Source: an uncultured Dehalococcoidia bacterium (GTDB taxonomy: Bacteria > Chloroflexota > Dehalococcoidia > Lucifugimonadales > UBA1123). Taken from it: DNA of 64,000 bases. The translations under genes were made by a program, and so were the position numbers. This document shows positions 1 through 8,712 of this stretch, in pieces (within the stretch, counting starts at the first letter, position 1; every line of letters begins with the position of its first letter). The notes below the pieces were generated by a model. It did not search any database. It was given only the letters and a program-made list of their open reading frames with translations, and was not told the DNA's origin. The DNA is taken from positions 62,001 to 126,000 of the forward strand of contig OY282441.1 in the NCBI GenBank assembly GCA_958296105.1, read 5' to 3'.

Positions 1-375
1 GAAGCAGCCTCCCATGGCCATCCGCTGCTGGTGCATCGGCTCATAACTGAAGCCGGCGCCAACGTTGACGTTTTGGACGAAGATGGCGAAACACCCCTGC
101 ACAGAGCGGCTCGACATTATCCTAACGCATTGCAGGCGCTCATCCTCGCCGGTGCCAACGTCGACATCGCAGACAAACGAGGCAGGACTCCCATGCACGT
201 GGCTGCCGATGAGAGATACAGCAGAAACGCAACCAAAGCAGTGTCGCTGCTCATAGACGCCAACGCGAACGTCAACGCAAGGAATGACCTTGGCCACACC
301 CCTTTGACAGTAGCGACTAACGAGGGCGCTGCCGAAACAGTGACGATACTCTTGAATGCAGGCGCCGAGTTTTAG
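1..375 (+). CDS. Ankyrin-repeat protein, 3' end only (5' end lies outside the window)
   Basis: The reading frame is already open at base 1, so the window holds only the C-terminal part of a longer protein; the GTG at 31 is internal. About three ankyrin repeats are visible, each with the signature G-x-T-P-L/M-H/T-x-A-A followed by a helix pair and a loop ending in AGANVD or ANANVN (for example GETPLHRAA, GRTPMHVAA, GHTPLTVAT). Ankyrin repeats are protein-protein interaction scaffolds. They show no catalytic residues and no partner can be read from this fragment. The final AGAEF ends the last repeat cleanly, so the C-terminus looks natural. Family assignment is firm, function unknown. Confidence 0.85.
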   Translation, partial: EAASHGHPLLVHRLITEAGANVDVLDEDGETPLHRAARHYPNALQALILAGANVDIADKRGRTPMHVAADERYSRNATKAVSLLIDANANVNARNDLGHTPLTVATNEGAAETVTILLNAGAEF

Positions 376-422
376 GCGACGCTGACATTTACGACCACTG
401 CAAATCGGTGATGGAGTAGTAG

Positions 423-1604
423 CTACACCCCAATCCGAACCACCTCCCGCTGCGGCGGCGTGGTCACCTGCGGGCCGTTCTCAGAGATGTACACGTCTAT
501 CTCCGATCTCACCCCGAACTCCGGCAGGTAGATGCCCGGCTCTATCGTCACCGCCACCCCCGCTATCAGCTCTCGCGTGTCGAACGTCTCCCACGAGTCC
601 AGATTGACCGCGTTCGAGTGTACCTCGCGCCCCAGACTGTGACCCAGACGGTGATTGAAGTACTCGCCGTACCCCGCCGCCTCGATGTACTCCCGCGCCA
701 CCCTGTCCACCTCCCACCCTCGCAGCGTCCGACCTTCGGCGAACGCCTTTTCGATCTCCCCCAGCGCGGCGTCGCGCGAGCCGATCACCGTATCGAACAC
801 CTCTTGGTGCTTGCGCGGAACGTCCTCGCCCACGTATGCCGTCCATGTGATGTCCCCGAACATAGCCTTGTCGTGCGGCTGCCGCGTCCACAGGTCTATC
901 AGTACCCAGTCGCCGCGCCCGATCCGCGCGGAGGCTTCCGGAGTCGGGTCGAAGTGCGGGTCCGATGCGTGCGCGTTGACCGCCACCGCCGGCCCGTCCG
1001 TAACGATCATCCCCTCCTCTAGGAACCTGTCGCGGATGAACTCCGCCACCTCGAACTCCGTCACCCCCTCGCCCAGCCTATCCCCTATGTGGTCGAACGC
1101 CTCCCCGACTATCTGCGTGAGCTTCTCCGCCGCGAACAGGTGAGACGCCAGATTCTCCCCGTCCCATCTCTGCGTGGCGTACTGAAGCAGATCCGCAGAC
1201 GACACCACCTCCACCCCCAGCCCGGCGACCATCTCCAGCGTTCCCCCGTCCACCTTCGAGACGCGCGGCAGCGCCCCTTCCGGAGTGTACTCCATGGCGA
1301 TGCGCGAGACGCCCCCGAGCATCGCGCGCAGCTTGGCGATCATGTCCGCGCGGTTGACGAACAGCGCCGTCTCGATTCCCAGATGAGTGAAGCGGCTCTG
1401 ATCCACGAAGCTGACCAGCATACGCGCCGGCCCCGCCGTCGGCATCCACAGCCACACCGGCCTGGTGACGTGGCTCAGACTGGAAGCGCCCACCGTGTCC
1501 GCGAATATCGGGTTCAGCCCCCGATAGTCGTACACCAGCCAGCCCCCGACTCCACTGGCTCGCATGTACTCCTGCGCCTGCTCTACCACCGACCGCATGG
1601 ACAT
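423..1604 (-). CDS. M24 family metallopeptidase (Xaa-Pro aminopeptidase-like)
   Basis: This 393-residue protein has the two-domain layout of prolidase and aminopeptidase P: an N-terminal creatinase-like domain (about residues 1-140) and a C-terminal pita-bread domain. All five metal ligands expected in M24 enzymes are recognisable: Asp in IDLWTR, Asp in FGDITW, His in RLGHSLG, Glu in IEPGIY and Glu in VRSEIDVYI. It probably cleaves Xaa-Pro bonds in the cytoplasm, but creatinase-like or other C-N hydrolases share this fold. I start at the ATG at 1604 rather than further upstream because AGGGGAG lies just before it and MSMRSVVEQAQ is a typical N-terminus. It is monocistronic and divergent from the GNAT gene. 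Confidence 0.88.
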   Translation of the reverse strand: MSMRSVVEQAQEYMRASGVGGWLVYDYRGLNPIFADTVGASSLSHVTRPVWLWMPTAGPARMLVSFVDQSRFTHLGIETALFVNRADMIAKLRAMLGGVSRIAMEYTPEGALPRVSKVDGGTLEMVAGLGVEVVSSADLLQYATQRWDGENLASHLFAAEKLTQIVGEAFDHIGDRLGEGVTEFEVAEFIRDRFLEEGMIVTDGPAVAVNAHASDPHFDPTPEASARIGRGDWVLIDLWTRQPHDKAMFGDITWTAYVGEDVPRKHQEVFDTVIGSRDAALGEIEKAFAEGRTLRGWEVDRVAREYIEAAGYGEYFNHRLGHSLGREVHSNAVNLDSWETFDTRELIAGVAVTIEPGIYLPEFGVRSEIDVYISENGPQVTTPPQREVVRIGV

Positions 1605-1779
1605 ATGCCCTTCTCCCCTTTGCCGCTCGTTTGCGCCAATGTACCAGCGTACCGCCCAGCGCGGCAAGCGCGCCGCCCCCAAGTGGATAATTCACGCCGA
1701 ATCTGCTATTACTAATTCAGCATAAACAAGCTCTCCTCGGGCGTGCCAATCTCTCCACCCCAACGTCAGGAGGACTCCC

Positions 1780-2337
1780 ATGTCCAGCCAGCAAACCGTA
1801 TCCCTTAGAAGCGTCACCCGCGAGGACGTGTCGCGCGTCAGGCAGTGGCTCCGAGACGAAGACCTAGCCGCCAGCTGGTTCGGACGCTACTCATACGGCG
1901 AGGCGGCCCATCTCGGCTATCGTCCCGACGCGATGGAAACCGCCACTGACGAAGAGTTCGCCAGGGCTGTCGAAGACCCGTCCCACGTAACCCTCTCCAT
2001 CTATACCGGCCAGAACGAGCATATAGGCGAAGTCCACCTCGGACTCGAAGAGTCCTTGGGAGACGGCCAGCTGTCCATCCTGTTCGAGCGCAGAGAGCGC
2101 TGGAACCAAGCCGTCGGATACGCCGGCGTCCGCGCCGCCTTGGACCTCGCCTTCAGCGACTACGGCCTGTATCGCGTCTGGGTGGACATTCCGGAGTTCG
2201 ACTTCGCCGCGCGCTCCGTATTCGAGCGGATCGGATTCGTTCACGAGGGCACCCTTCGCAAGAGCCGCCCCCACGGGGGCTCTCGATCCGACTCCGTCGT
2301 ACTCGGAATCCTCGCCGCCGAGTACTCGCCAGAATAG
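1780..2337 (+). CDS. GNAT family N-acetyltransferase (RimJ/RimL-like)
   Basis: This 185-residue protein fits the RimJ/RimL-type GNAT family. It opens with a beta strand (VSLRSVTREDVSRVRQWLRD), has HIGEVHLGLEE as the central strand region and ends with the usual VFERIGFVHEGTLRK motif near residues 150-165. Such enzymes transfer acetyl from acetyl-CoA to an amine, often a protein N-terminus, an antibiotic or a polyamine; the substrate cannot be read from sequence. A strong AGGAGG precedes the ATG at 1780. The CapA-like gene begins ten bases after its stop, so the two are probably co-transcribed. Confidence 0.85.
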   Translation: MSSQQTVSLRSVTREDVSRVRQWLRDEDLAASWFGRYSYGEAAHLGYRPDAMETATDEEFARAVEDPSHVTLSIYTGQNEHIGEVHLGLEESLGDGQLSILFERRERWNQAVGYAGVRAALDLAFSDYGLYRVWVDIPEFDFAARSVFERIGFVHEGTLRKSRPHGGSRSDSVVLGILAAEYSPE

Positions 2338-2347
2338 GCGGCGCAAG

Positions 2348-3673
2348 ATGCTGTACGAAGCCGAAGAGGGCAGCCTGACCCTCGTCGCCAGCGGCGATAC
2401 CATGATAACCCGCCGCCTCTCGGTCTTCCGCGAGCCGCGCTTCCTGTCCCTCGTCGAGCTGTTCAGACAGGCACACGTCGGCTACACCAACCTGGAAATG
2501 CTCATGCACGAATTCGAGCATTCCCCCGGAATGGCGGGCGGAACCTTCACCGCCTCCGACCCCGCCAACCTGCAAGACCTCGACTGGGCGGGAATCAACC
2601 TCGTCTCCACCGCCAACAACCACAGCTACGACTACTCCGAAGGCGGCGTCCTAACCAACATCCGACATCTCAAGGCATCCGCGCTGACTTTCGCCGGCAC
2701 CGGCGCCAACCTCAGCGAGGCGCGCGCCCCCGGATACCTAGACACCCCCGCGGGCCGCGTCGCCCTCGTATCCGCCTCCTCCACCTTCCACGAAGCGGGC
2801 AGGGCGATGGACCAGCGCCCCGACATCGGCGGCAGACCGGGACTCAACGCGCTCAGGCACTCTGTCACCTACACTGTGGACAGGCCCGCCTTCGACGCCA
2901 TGCGCCGCGTCAGCCGCGCTCTCGGATTCGAGGCGCACAACGCCGCCCAGCGCCGCTTTCGCCCAAGCGGAACCGTAATGAAAGACGACGACTCACAGCT
3001 CGCATTCCTCGGACGCAGGTTCACACTCGGCGAGGACTTCGGCGTATCCACCGCCCCCAACCGCCGCGATATGGATGACAACCTCAAGTGGATTCGAGAC
3101 GCCCGCCGAATGGCGGATTGGGTTCTAGTCTCGTTCCACTGCCACGAGAGCGGGCGCACGCGAGACGACCCGCCGCAGTTCCTGGAGACGTTCGCCCGCG
3201 CCTGCATAGACGCCGGCGCAGACGCCTTCTTAGGACACGGCCCACACCTGACGCGCGGCGTGGAGATATACAAAGGCCGCCCCATCTTCTACAGCCTCGG
3301 CAACTTCGTATTTCAGAACGACACCGTGCGCTGGCAGCCCGCCTTCAACTACGAGTCCGTCCGGCTCGGCGCGGACGCCACCCCCGCCGACTTCTACGAC
3401 CGCCGCAGCGAAGACGACACACGCGGATTTCCCGCAGACCCCATCTACTGGCAGAGCGTGGTCGCCCGCTGCTCGTTCGAGTCGCGCCGGCTGTCCCGAA
3501 TCACCCTCCATCCCATCGACATGGGATACGGCAAGCCCCGCTCCCAGCGCGGACGCCCGCTCCTCGCCGACGGCCCCACCCAGCGCCAGGCCATCGACAG
3601 AATCGCGCGCCTCTCCCGACGCTTCCGCGTAGACGTCAAGATCAGAGACGGCATTGGAATCATCACCCCATAG
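2348..3673 (+). CDS. CapA/PgsA family (poly-gamma-glutamate capsule-type) metallophosphatase-like protein
   Basis: The 441-residue product matches the PGA_cap (CapA) family. It has SGDTMITRRL near the N-terminus, N-L-E-M-L at the second conserved strand, STANNHSYDYSEGG for the NNH motif around residue 90, and FLGHGPH followed by IFYSLGNFVF near residues 295-320. The fold is related to calcineurin-like phosphoesterases. Members act in poly-gamma-glutamate or capsule export or, more often, have unknown substrates. No signal peptide is seen, unlike membrane-bound CapA, so the protein may be cytosolic. The ATG at 2348 follows the GNAT stop closely. Confidence 0.82.
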   Translation: MLYEAEEGSLTLVASGDTMITRRLSVFREPRFLSLVELFRQAHVGYTNLEMLMHEFEHSPGMAGGTFTASDPANLQDLDWAGINLVSTANNHSYDYSEGGVLTNIRHLKASALTFAGTGANLSEARAPGYLDTPAGRVALVSASSTFHEAGRAMDQRPDIGGRPGLNALRHSVTYTVDRPAFDAMRRVSRALGFEAHNAAQRRFRPSGTVMKDDDSQLAFLGRRFTLGEDFGVSTAPNRRDMDDNLKWIRDARRMADWVLVSFHCHESGRTRDDPPQFLETFARACIDAGADAFLGHGPHLTRGVEIYKGRPIFYSLGNFVFQNDTVRWQPAFNYESVRLGADATPADFYDRRSEDDTRGFPADPIYWQSVVARCSFESRRLSRITLHPIDMGYGKPRSQRGRPLLADGPTQRQAIDRIARLSRRFRVDVKIRDGIGIITP

Positions 3674-3738
3674 CGCCCACTCCGGCCCCCTCTCCCCCTG
3701 CGGGCATACAGCGCCAGCGCCCCAAGCGCCCCGAAGCG

Positions 3739-5175
3739 ATGGAACATGAATCGAGCATGAACCCCCCATCTCCCTCCATTGAAGAGGGCAGGGGAGAGGA
3801 AGAGACCGCCCCCAGCCCAGCCCCTCCCCCGCAGGCGAACAGCGATCTATCCACTTGCGCCGCCCTGATATTCGACGCGCGCGCCGCCAGCGTACTCGTC
3901 CGACGCGCCCCCGCGCCCCAGCTGCCCAGCGTCCAGATCGCCCCCGCCTTCTACCCCGAAGTCTCCGAGCTTCTCGACAAGCTGAGACAGCTTGCCGATC
4001 TCGACTGCGCCGTCCTGCGCTGCCTCGACAGCGGAGATTTGGACACAGGCGAACCCCGCATCTACTCTGCCGTCGCGCGCGCCGCGGCCGAGCCGAGCGC
4101 CGCCTTCCGATGGCTGCCCATCGCCGACATCCGCCGCCTAGACTGTCCGACCGACCGCTTCAGGCGCGCCGTCGAGCGCGAATGCGACAGGATGAGCCGC
4201 CGCGCATCCTCCACTTGGACATCGGCATGGCAGTGGGACCCGAGCTGGCGCGAGAACGTCAGGAGCTGGATCGCCGACAATCTGCCCCCTCGCTTCGATG
4301 GCGCGGCTTGGGACCTCGTTCAGATAAGATCGTGGGCAATATCCGCCGTCTTCCGAATCCAGTTCGCCCGCGAGCGCCTCTACTTCAAGGCAGCCCCGTC
4401 ATACTTCCCCTCTGAGGTGGCAGTCACGCGCCACGTCGCCAGCCGCTTCCCAGACGTCAGCCCCCGCGTCACGTCCGCCGACCCCGAGCGCGGCTGGATG
4501 CTCATGGAGGACATGGGCGATCTCACCCTCGCCGCCTCCCCGGACGCTCGGCTGTGGCGCGAGTCCATGAGCGCGCTGGCGGACGTAGGCTTGTACTACG
4601 CCGACAGGTCAGACGATCTCCGCAGCTTGGGCTTGGACACGCGCTCCACCTCTCGAACCCTCCAGACCCTCGAAAGCTGGATCTCCGCCCCAGACGAGAT
4701 CGGACTCCACTTTTGGAGCGACCGCGCCGCCGCCGCGCTCCGCAGGCTGGAGCCGAGCATGGGCAGACTGTCGCGCATGTCTCGGACTCTGGACGATCTG
4801 GCGCTGCCCCCAACGCTCGACCACGGCGACTTGGACGGCGGCAACATCTTCGTCCGCAGCGGGAAGCCCGTCCTCATGGACTGGTCAGACGCCTCCATAT
4901 CCAGCCCGCTGTTCACCCCCGCCATGATCCCGCAGGTCGCCCGATCCCCCGACCTCGCAGACGCCTTCCTAGCACGCTGGACGAGCTTCGCCACACTCCA
5001 GGACCTGCGCGAAGGCTTCTCCATCGCCAGAACCTTCGCCGCATTGGAACGCGCCGCACACTACCGCGCCAACATCGTCCGCTGGCTCTACCCCCCATCC
5101 GTCGAGCGGCGCGGTCTGGAGCGCTACGTTCCAGAGCTGCTCGAACTCGTATCCAGAGAGATGGACCGCGCCTGA
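3739..5175 (+). CDS. Aminoglycoside phosphotransferase (APH/choline kinase-fold) family protein with extra N-terminal domain
   Basis: This is a 478-residue protein. The C-terminal 300 residues have the APH kinase layout: FKAAP for the ATP-binding lysine region, HGDLDGGN as the catalytic Brenner motif (HxDxxxxN type) and VLMDWSDA as the metal-binding DxD-like segment. Residues about 30-150 form a separate domain with a NUDIX-like secondary structure pattern but no clear NUDIX box. Such proteins phosphorylate small hydroxylated molecules; the substrate here is unknown. The first 30 residues are encoded by a copy of the dispersed CCCTCTCCC-type palindrome, so the start (ATG 3739 or 3757) is uncertain and the true start may lie downstream. 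Confidence 0.78.
   Translation: MEHESSMNPPSPSIEEGRGEEETAPSPAPPPQANSDLSTCAALIFDARAASVLVRRAPAPQLPSVQIAPAFYPEVSELLDKLRQLADLDCAVLRCLDSGDLDTGEPRIYSAVARAAAEPSAAFRWLPIADIRRLDCPTDRFRRAVERECDRMSRRASSTWTSAWQWDPSWRENVRSWIADNLPPRFDGAAWDLVQIRSWAISAVFRIQFARERLYFKAAPSYFPSEVAVTRHVASRFPDVSPRVTSADPERGWMLMEDMGDLTLAASPDARLWRESMSALADVGLYYADRSDDLRSLGLDTRSTSRTLQTLESWISAPDEIGLHFWSDRAAAALRRLEPSMGRLSRMSRTLDDLALPPTLDHGDLDGGNIFVRSGKPVLMDWSDASISSPLFTPAMIPQVARSPDLADAFLARWTSFATLQDLREGFSIARTFAALERAAHYRANIVRWLYPPSVERRGLERYVPELLELVSREMDRA
3766..3807. repeat. Copy of the dispersed palindromic repeat inside the start of the APH-like gene
   Basis: The stretch contains CCATCTCCCTCC and, after a short loop, AGGGCAGGGGAGAGG, a diverged version of the intergenic palindrome found many times elsewhere in the window (for example 12332-12376). 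If the assigned start is right, it encodes a low-complexity peptide rich in Pro, Ser and Glu that is foreign to the kinase fold. Confidence 0.6.
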
Positions 5176-5257
5176 CCCAGTGCCAAAACTGGCATCCGTC
5201 CCAATAGTGCGCTACAGTAATTATGCCCCCCATCTCGCTGACACCGGAGCAGCCTGA

Positions 5258-6658
5258 ATGACCGAAACCCTGCCCCCCATCACGTTCGAGCAGGCCGTCG
5301 AACTTTCGATGAGCCTCGTCGACTTCGAGCGCTCCACCCACTTCCCGGGCCACTCCGCGCTCCACATCGAGCGGGTGATGATGCTTGCCGAGCGGCTCGG
5401 CAGCGTTCAGAGCGCCGTGCCAGCCATCCACGTAGCCGGCACTAAGGGAAAGGGCAGCACGTCCGCCCTCGTAACCTCCATCCTGACACAGGCCGGATAC
5501 CGCGTGGGCATGTTCTCGTCCCCCCATCTCCACAGCGTCTGCGAGCGCATAACCGTCGGCCTCGAACCGATCTCCAAGAGCGAATACGCCTCCCTCGTCC
5601 GCCGCGTCTGGCGCGCCGTAGAGGAAGTCGGACGCGAAGGCAAATATGGCGGAGTCAGCTTCTTCGAGATGCTCACCGCCATGGCCCTCGTACACTTCCG
5701 AGACATACGCGCCCACTTCCAGACCATCGAAGTAGGGCTTGGAGGAAGACTCGACTCCACCAACATAATCACCCCCGAAGTCTCCGTCATCACCTCCATC
5801 AGCCTGGACCACGTGGCAACACTCGGAGACACCATCGAGAAGATAGCCACCGAGAAGGCGGGCATAATAAAGCCCGGCGTTCCCTGCGTCGTAGCCCCCC
5901 AGGCCGAGCCGGACGCAGACGCCGTCTTCGAGCGCGTCGCCGCCCAGCGCGGCTCCGAGATCATCCCCGTCTCCCGCCGATTCTCTTGGAAGGAGCGAGC
6001 GCGAGATCTGACGTGCCAGACGTTCACCCTGTCGAGCGCGCGCTCCGAATACGCGCTCCGAACGCCGCTCTTGGGCAGCTACCAGCTCGAAAACGTCGCC
6101 ACCGCCGTGACCGTCGCCGAGCTTCTGGCGGAGCGAGGGTACGACGTGCCGCGCGAGGCGATAGTAGACGGCGTCCGCGAAGTGCGCTGGCCCGGCCGCT
6201 TTCAGGTATTCGAGCGAGACCGAAAGACCATCATCCTAGACGGCGCGCACAACCCCTACTCCGTCGGCAGGATGATCGAAAGCCTGCGCCACTACGTCAA
6301 CCCCGAAAGGGTCGTGCTGCTGTTCGGATCGCTCGGAGGCCACAGCGCCAGCGGTATGTTGGACGAGCTGGCAGCCCTCGCCCCCACCGTCATCGCCGTT
6401 CAGTCCAGGCACCCGCGCTCCGCCCGCGTTCAGGTGACAGCCCGCGCCATACGAGAGCATGGCTTGAACCTCGCCGCCGAGTTCGACACCGTAGCCGCCG
6501 GCCTCCGCCACGCCATCGAGATAGCCCGCCCCGAAGACCTCGTGCTTTGCACAGGCTCCCTCGCCCTCGTCGGAGAGGCAATAGAAGAGCTGGAAGGCAT
6601 AGAACCCGAAATATACGAAAACCTGACAGGCCCCGTGAACCGGCCCTTGCCCGCTTGA
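5258..6658 (+). CDS. folC: Bifunctional folylpolyglutamate synthase/dihydrofolate synthase
   Basis: The 466-residue protein adds glutamate to dihydropteroate and to reduced folates in the cytoplasm. The Mur-ligase-like P-loop is plain (AGTKGKGSTSALV, about residues 59-71), followed by the FolC-typical FSSPHLHSVCERI, the omega-loop region, TEKAGIIKPG and the C-terminal ILDGAHNPYS motif. Length matches the family. The ATG at 5258 has GGAG about nine bases upstream. Its place shortly downstream of the APH-like gene is probably not functional, but folate supply fits the C1-transfer genes elsewhere in the window. Confidence 0.95.
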   Translation: MTETLPPITFEQAVELSMSLVDFERSTHFPGHSALHIERVMMLAERLGSVQSAVPAIHVAGTKGKGSTSALVTSILTQAGYRVGMFSSPHLHSVCERITVGLEPISKSEYASLVRRVWRAVEEVGREGKYGGVSFFEMLTAMALVHFRDIRAHFQTIEVGLGGRLDSTNIITPEVSVITSISLDHVATLGDTIEKIATEKAGIIKPGVPCVVAPQAEPDADAVFERVAAQRGSEIIPVSRRFSWKERARDLTCQTFTLSSARSEYALRTPLLGSYQLENVATAVTVAELLAERGYDVPREAIVDGVREVRWPGRFQVFERDRKTIILDGAHNPYSVGRMIESLRHYVNPERVVLLFGSLGGHSASGMLDELAALAPTVIAVQSRHPRSARVQVTARAIREHGLNLAAEFDTVAAGLRHAIEIARPEDLVLCTGSLALVGEAIEELEGIEPEIYENLTGPVNRPLPA

Positions 6659-6827
6659 AAGCGCCCCGCGCCTGTGCAGACATCATCCATCCTCTGGATT
6701 CCAGCCCGCTCCGGAATGGCGGAGCGCGTATCCCCTAAGCGCCTAGCCTTCACTTCATGCCCTCACTTATAGGATAAGGTCATAGGAGAAGGCGCAGCCA
6801 ACCGCAAACCGCAAGGAGAATTCCAAC

Positions 6828-8078
6828 ATGAAAAACGGCGCCGCCAGAGCCGTAATAACCGGCATGGGCGCGATGACCCCGCTCGGAGAGTCCATCGAAG
6901 AGTACTGGGACAATCTGATAAGCGGACGCTCAGGCATTGGCCCAATGACCCTGTGCGACCCTTCACAGTTCCCATCTCGGATTTCCGGCGAAGTCAGCGG
7001 CTTCGACCCCGGCGACTACATAGACCGCCGCGAGCATCGCCGCATGGCGCGCTTCTCCCAGATGGCAGTCGCCGCCGCCGCCGTCGCAATAGAAGACGCC
7101 GCCCTCGACCTGTCCAAGCAGGACACCGACCGCATCGGCGTAGTCATGGGCAACGGCAACGGAGGCTTCCCCACCACCGAGGACAACGCCCGAATCCTCG
7201 TCAGAAGGGGAGGGATGAGAATGTCCCCCTTCTTCATCCCCATGATCCTCCCCAACATGGCAGCCGCCAACGTGAGCCGAATATACGGACTCAGAGGCTA
7301 CACCTCCACCGTCATAACCGCCTGCGCCGCCGGAACTCAGGGCATAGGCGAAGCCGCCGTCGCCATTCAGAGAGGCGTCGCCGATGTCATCCTCGCCGGC
7401 GGCTGCGAGGCAGGAATCAGCCAGCTCGGACTGGGCGGCTTCAACGTAATCAAAGCCCTCAGCCGCCAGAACCAAGACCCGCAGAAGGCAAGCCGACCGT
7501 TCGACGCCAACCGAGACGGATTCGTCCCAGCCGAGGGCGCCGCCGTCCTTGTCATGGAGAGCTTGGAAAACGCCATCGACAGGGGCGCGAACATTCTGGC
7601 GGAAGTGATCGGATACGGCGTCTCATCGGACGCCTTCCACTCCGTTCAGCCAGACGAGGACGGCTCCGGAGCCGCAAGAGCCATGCGCTGGGCGATCCAA
7701 GACGCCGGTCTGACCCCCGCCGACATCAGCTATATCAACGCGCATGGCACGTCCACCCCCAAGAACGACCACGTCGAAACCCTAGCCATCAAGAAAGTCT
7801 TTGGCGAGCGCGCCTACCGCGTCCCCATAAGCTCCACCAAATCCATGATCGGCCACGCGCTCGGAGGAGCCGGCGGACTGGAAGCCGTCGCCTGCGTCAA
7901 GACCATCCAGAGCGGCGTCATACACCCCACCACCAACTACGAACACCCAGACCCCGAATGCGACCTCGACTACGTCCCCAACGAGGCGAGACGGGCAGAC
8001 GTCCCCACCGTCCTGACCAACAGCTTCGGCTTCGGAGGCCAGAACGCCTGCGTAGTCTTCAGCCGCTTCGAAGAGTGA
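6828..8078 (+). CDS. fabF: Beta-ketoacyl-ACP synthase II
   Basis: This 416-residue enzyme condenses malonyl-ACP with acyl-ACP in type II fatty-acid synthesis. The thiolase-fold triad is complete: nucleophilic Cys in ITACAAGTQ near residue 165, His in NAHGTSTPKND near residue 305, and His in MIGHALGGAGG near residue 342. The N-terminal VITGMGAMTPLG and the C-terminal NSFGFGGQNA are typical. AAGGAG precedes the ATG. Genes for other fatty-acid enzymes or acpP are not adjacent, so it could also serve a specialised ketosynthase role, though the sequence looks housekeeping. A strong stem-loop follows the stop. Confidence 0.93.
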   Translation: MKNGAARAVITGMGAMTPLGESIEEYWDNLISGRSGIGPMTLCDPSQFPSRISGEVSGFDPGDYIDRREHRRMARFSQMAVAAAAVAIEDAALDLSKQDTDRIGVVMGNGNGGFPTTEDNARILVRRGGMRMSPFFIPMILPNMAAANVSRIYGLRGYTSTVITACAAGTQGIGEAAVAIQRGVADVILAGGCEAGISQLGLGGFNVIKALSRQNQDPQKASRPFDANRDGFVPAEGAAVLVMESLENAIDRGANILAEVIGYGVSSDAFHSVQPDEDGSGAARAMRWAIQDAGLTPADISYINAHGTSTPKNDHVETLAIKKVFGERAYRVPISSTKSMIGHALGGAGGLEAVACVKTIQSGVIHPTTNYEHPDPECDLDYVPNEARRADVPTVLTNSFGFGGQNACVVFSRFEE

Positions 8079-8170
8079 TTCACTCCCTCACCCCCGCCCG
8101 CCGCCCATCCTTCCCCCCATTCGTACAGCCTAGCCAGCCCAGACAGCCCAGACAGCCACCCCAGACAGAA

Positions 8171-8199
8171 AGAGACCGCCGATCCAGTCGGCGGTCTCT
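8171..8199. terminator. Hairpin between convergent fabF and SWIM-protein genes
   Basis: A perfect 12-bp inverted repeat (8171-8182 with 8188-8199) with a five-base loop sits between two convergent genes. There is no T-tract of note on either side, so it may work as a bidirectional terminator or an mRNA 3'-end stabiliser. Confidence 0.7.
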
Positions 8200-8221
8200 A
8201 TTGGATTCCCACGCCCCTTCT

Positions 8222-8467
8222 TCAGGCAGTCGCCTGCGCCTCCGGCACCATCCCTTGGAACATCATCTGAAGCGCCATGATGTGCGCGCAAGTATCGCGC
8301 CCGATGCGATAGTCGCAGTCACAGTCCCAGCCGCCCGCCTCGTAGCTGACCGTGTGGTCGCCATTGTCGCCGCTGAAGCGAATCTTGCAGCTGGCGAAGC
8401 TCACCCTCTCCTTCTGAAGCGCATAGTCCTTGGCCTTCTCCACCTTCCTTACGAAGCTAACGTTCAT
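8222..8467 (-). CDS. Small SWIM-type zinc-finger protein
   Basis: This 81-residue protein ends with the SWIM signature CxCx(n)CxH (GGWDCDCDYRIGRDTCAHIMA), a zinc-binding fold found in DNA-binding and protein-interaction modules of SWI2/SNF2 helicases, transposases and small stand-alone proteins. The N-terminal half, FVRKVEKAKDYALQKERV, is the usual lead-in seen in stand-alone SWIM proteins. The ATG at 8467 is chosen because the upstream extension has no good start codon, but the nearest G-rich stretch (AGGGGGGA) lies too far upstream to be a convincing ribosome-binding site. No partner gene is adjacent. Confidence 0.7.
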   Translation of the reverse strand: MNVSFVRKVEKAKDYALQKERVSFASCKIRFSGDNGDHTVSYEAGGWDCDCDYRIGRDTCAHIMALQMMFQGMVPEAQATA

Positions 8468-8712
8468 GTTTTCATATGACAGAGTCCCCCCTTTGCGTGT
8501 CGAATTTGGGACATGACAGCCCCTGACAGCCTGATTGTAATGATGTCCGAGAGCGACGGTCAATCACCCTGCCGCACTGACGTGACCAAGCCGAAATCGC
8601 CGACGCCCGGCAGACGCCCCTAGAGTGTCAGTCGATCGCCCTCCCATATTGCCGTAGCTCTCGAAATGATGTAAATTCTTGCCATGAAGAGTGTAGAAGG
8701 GGATTGCCAGAC

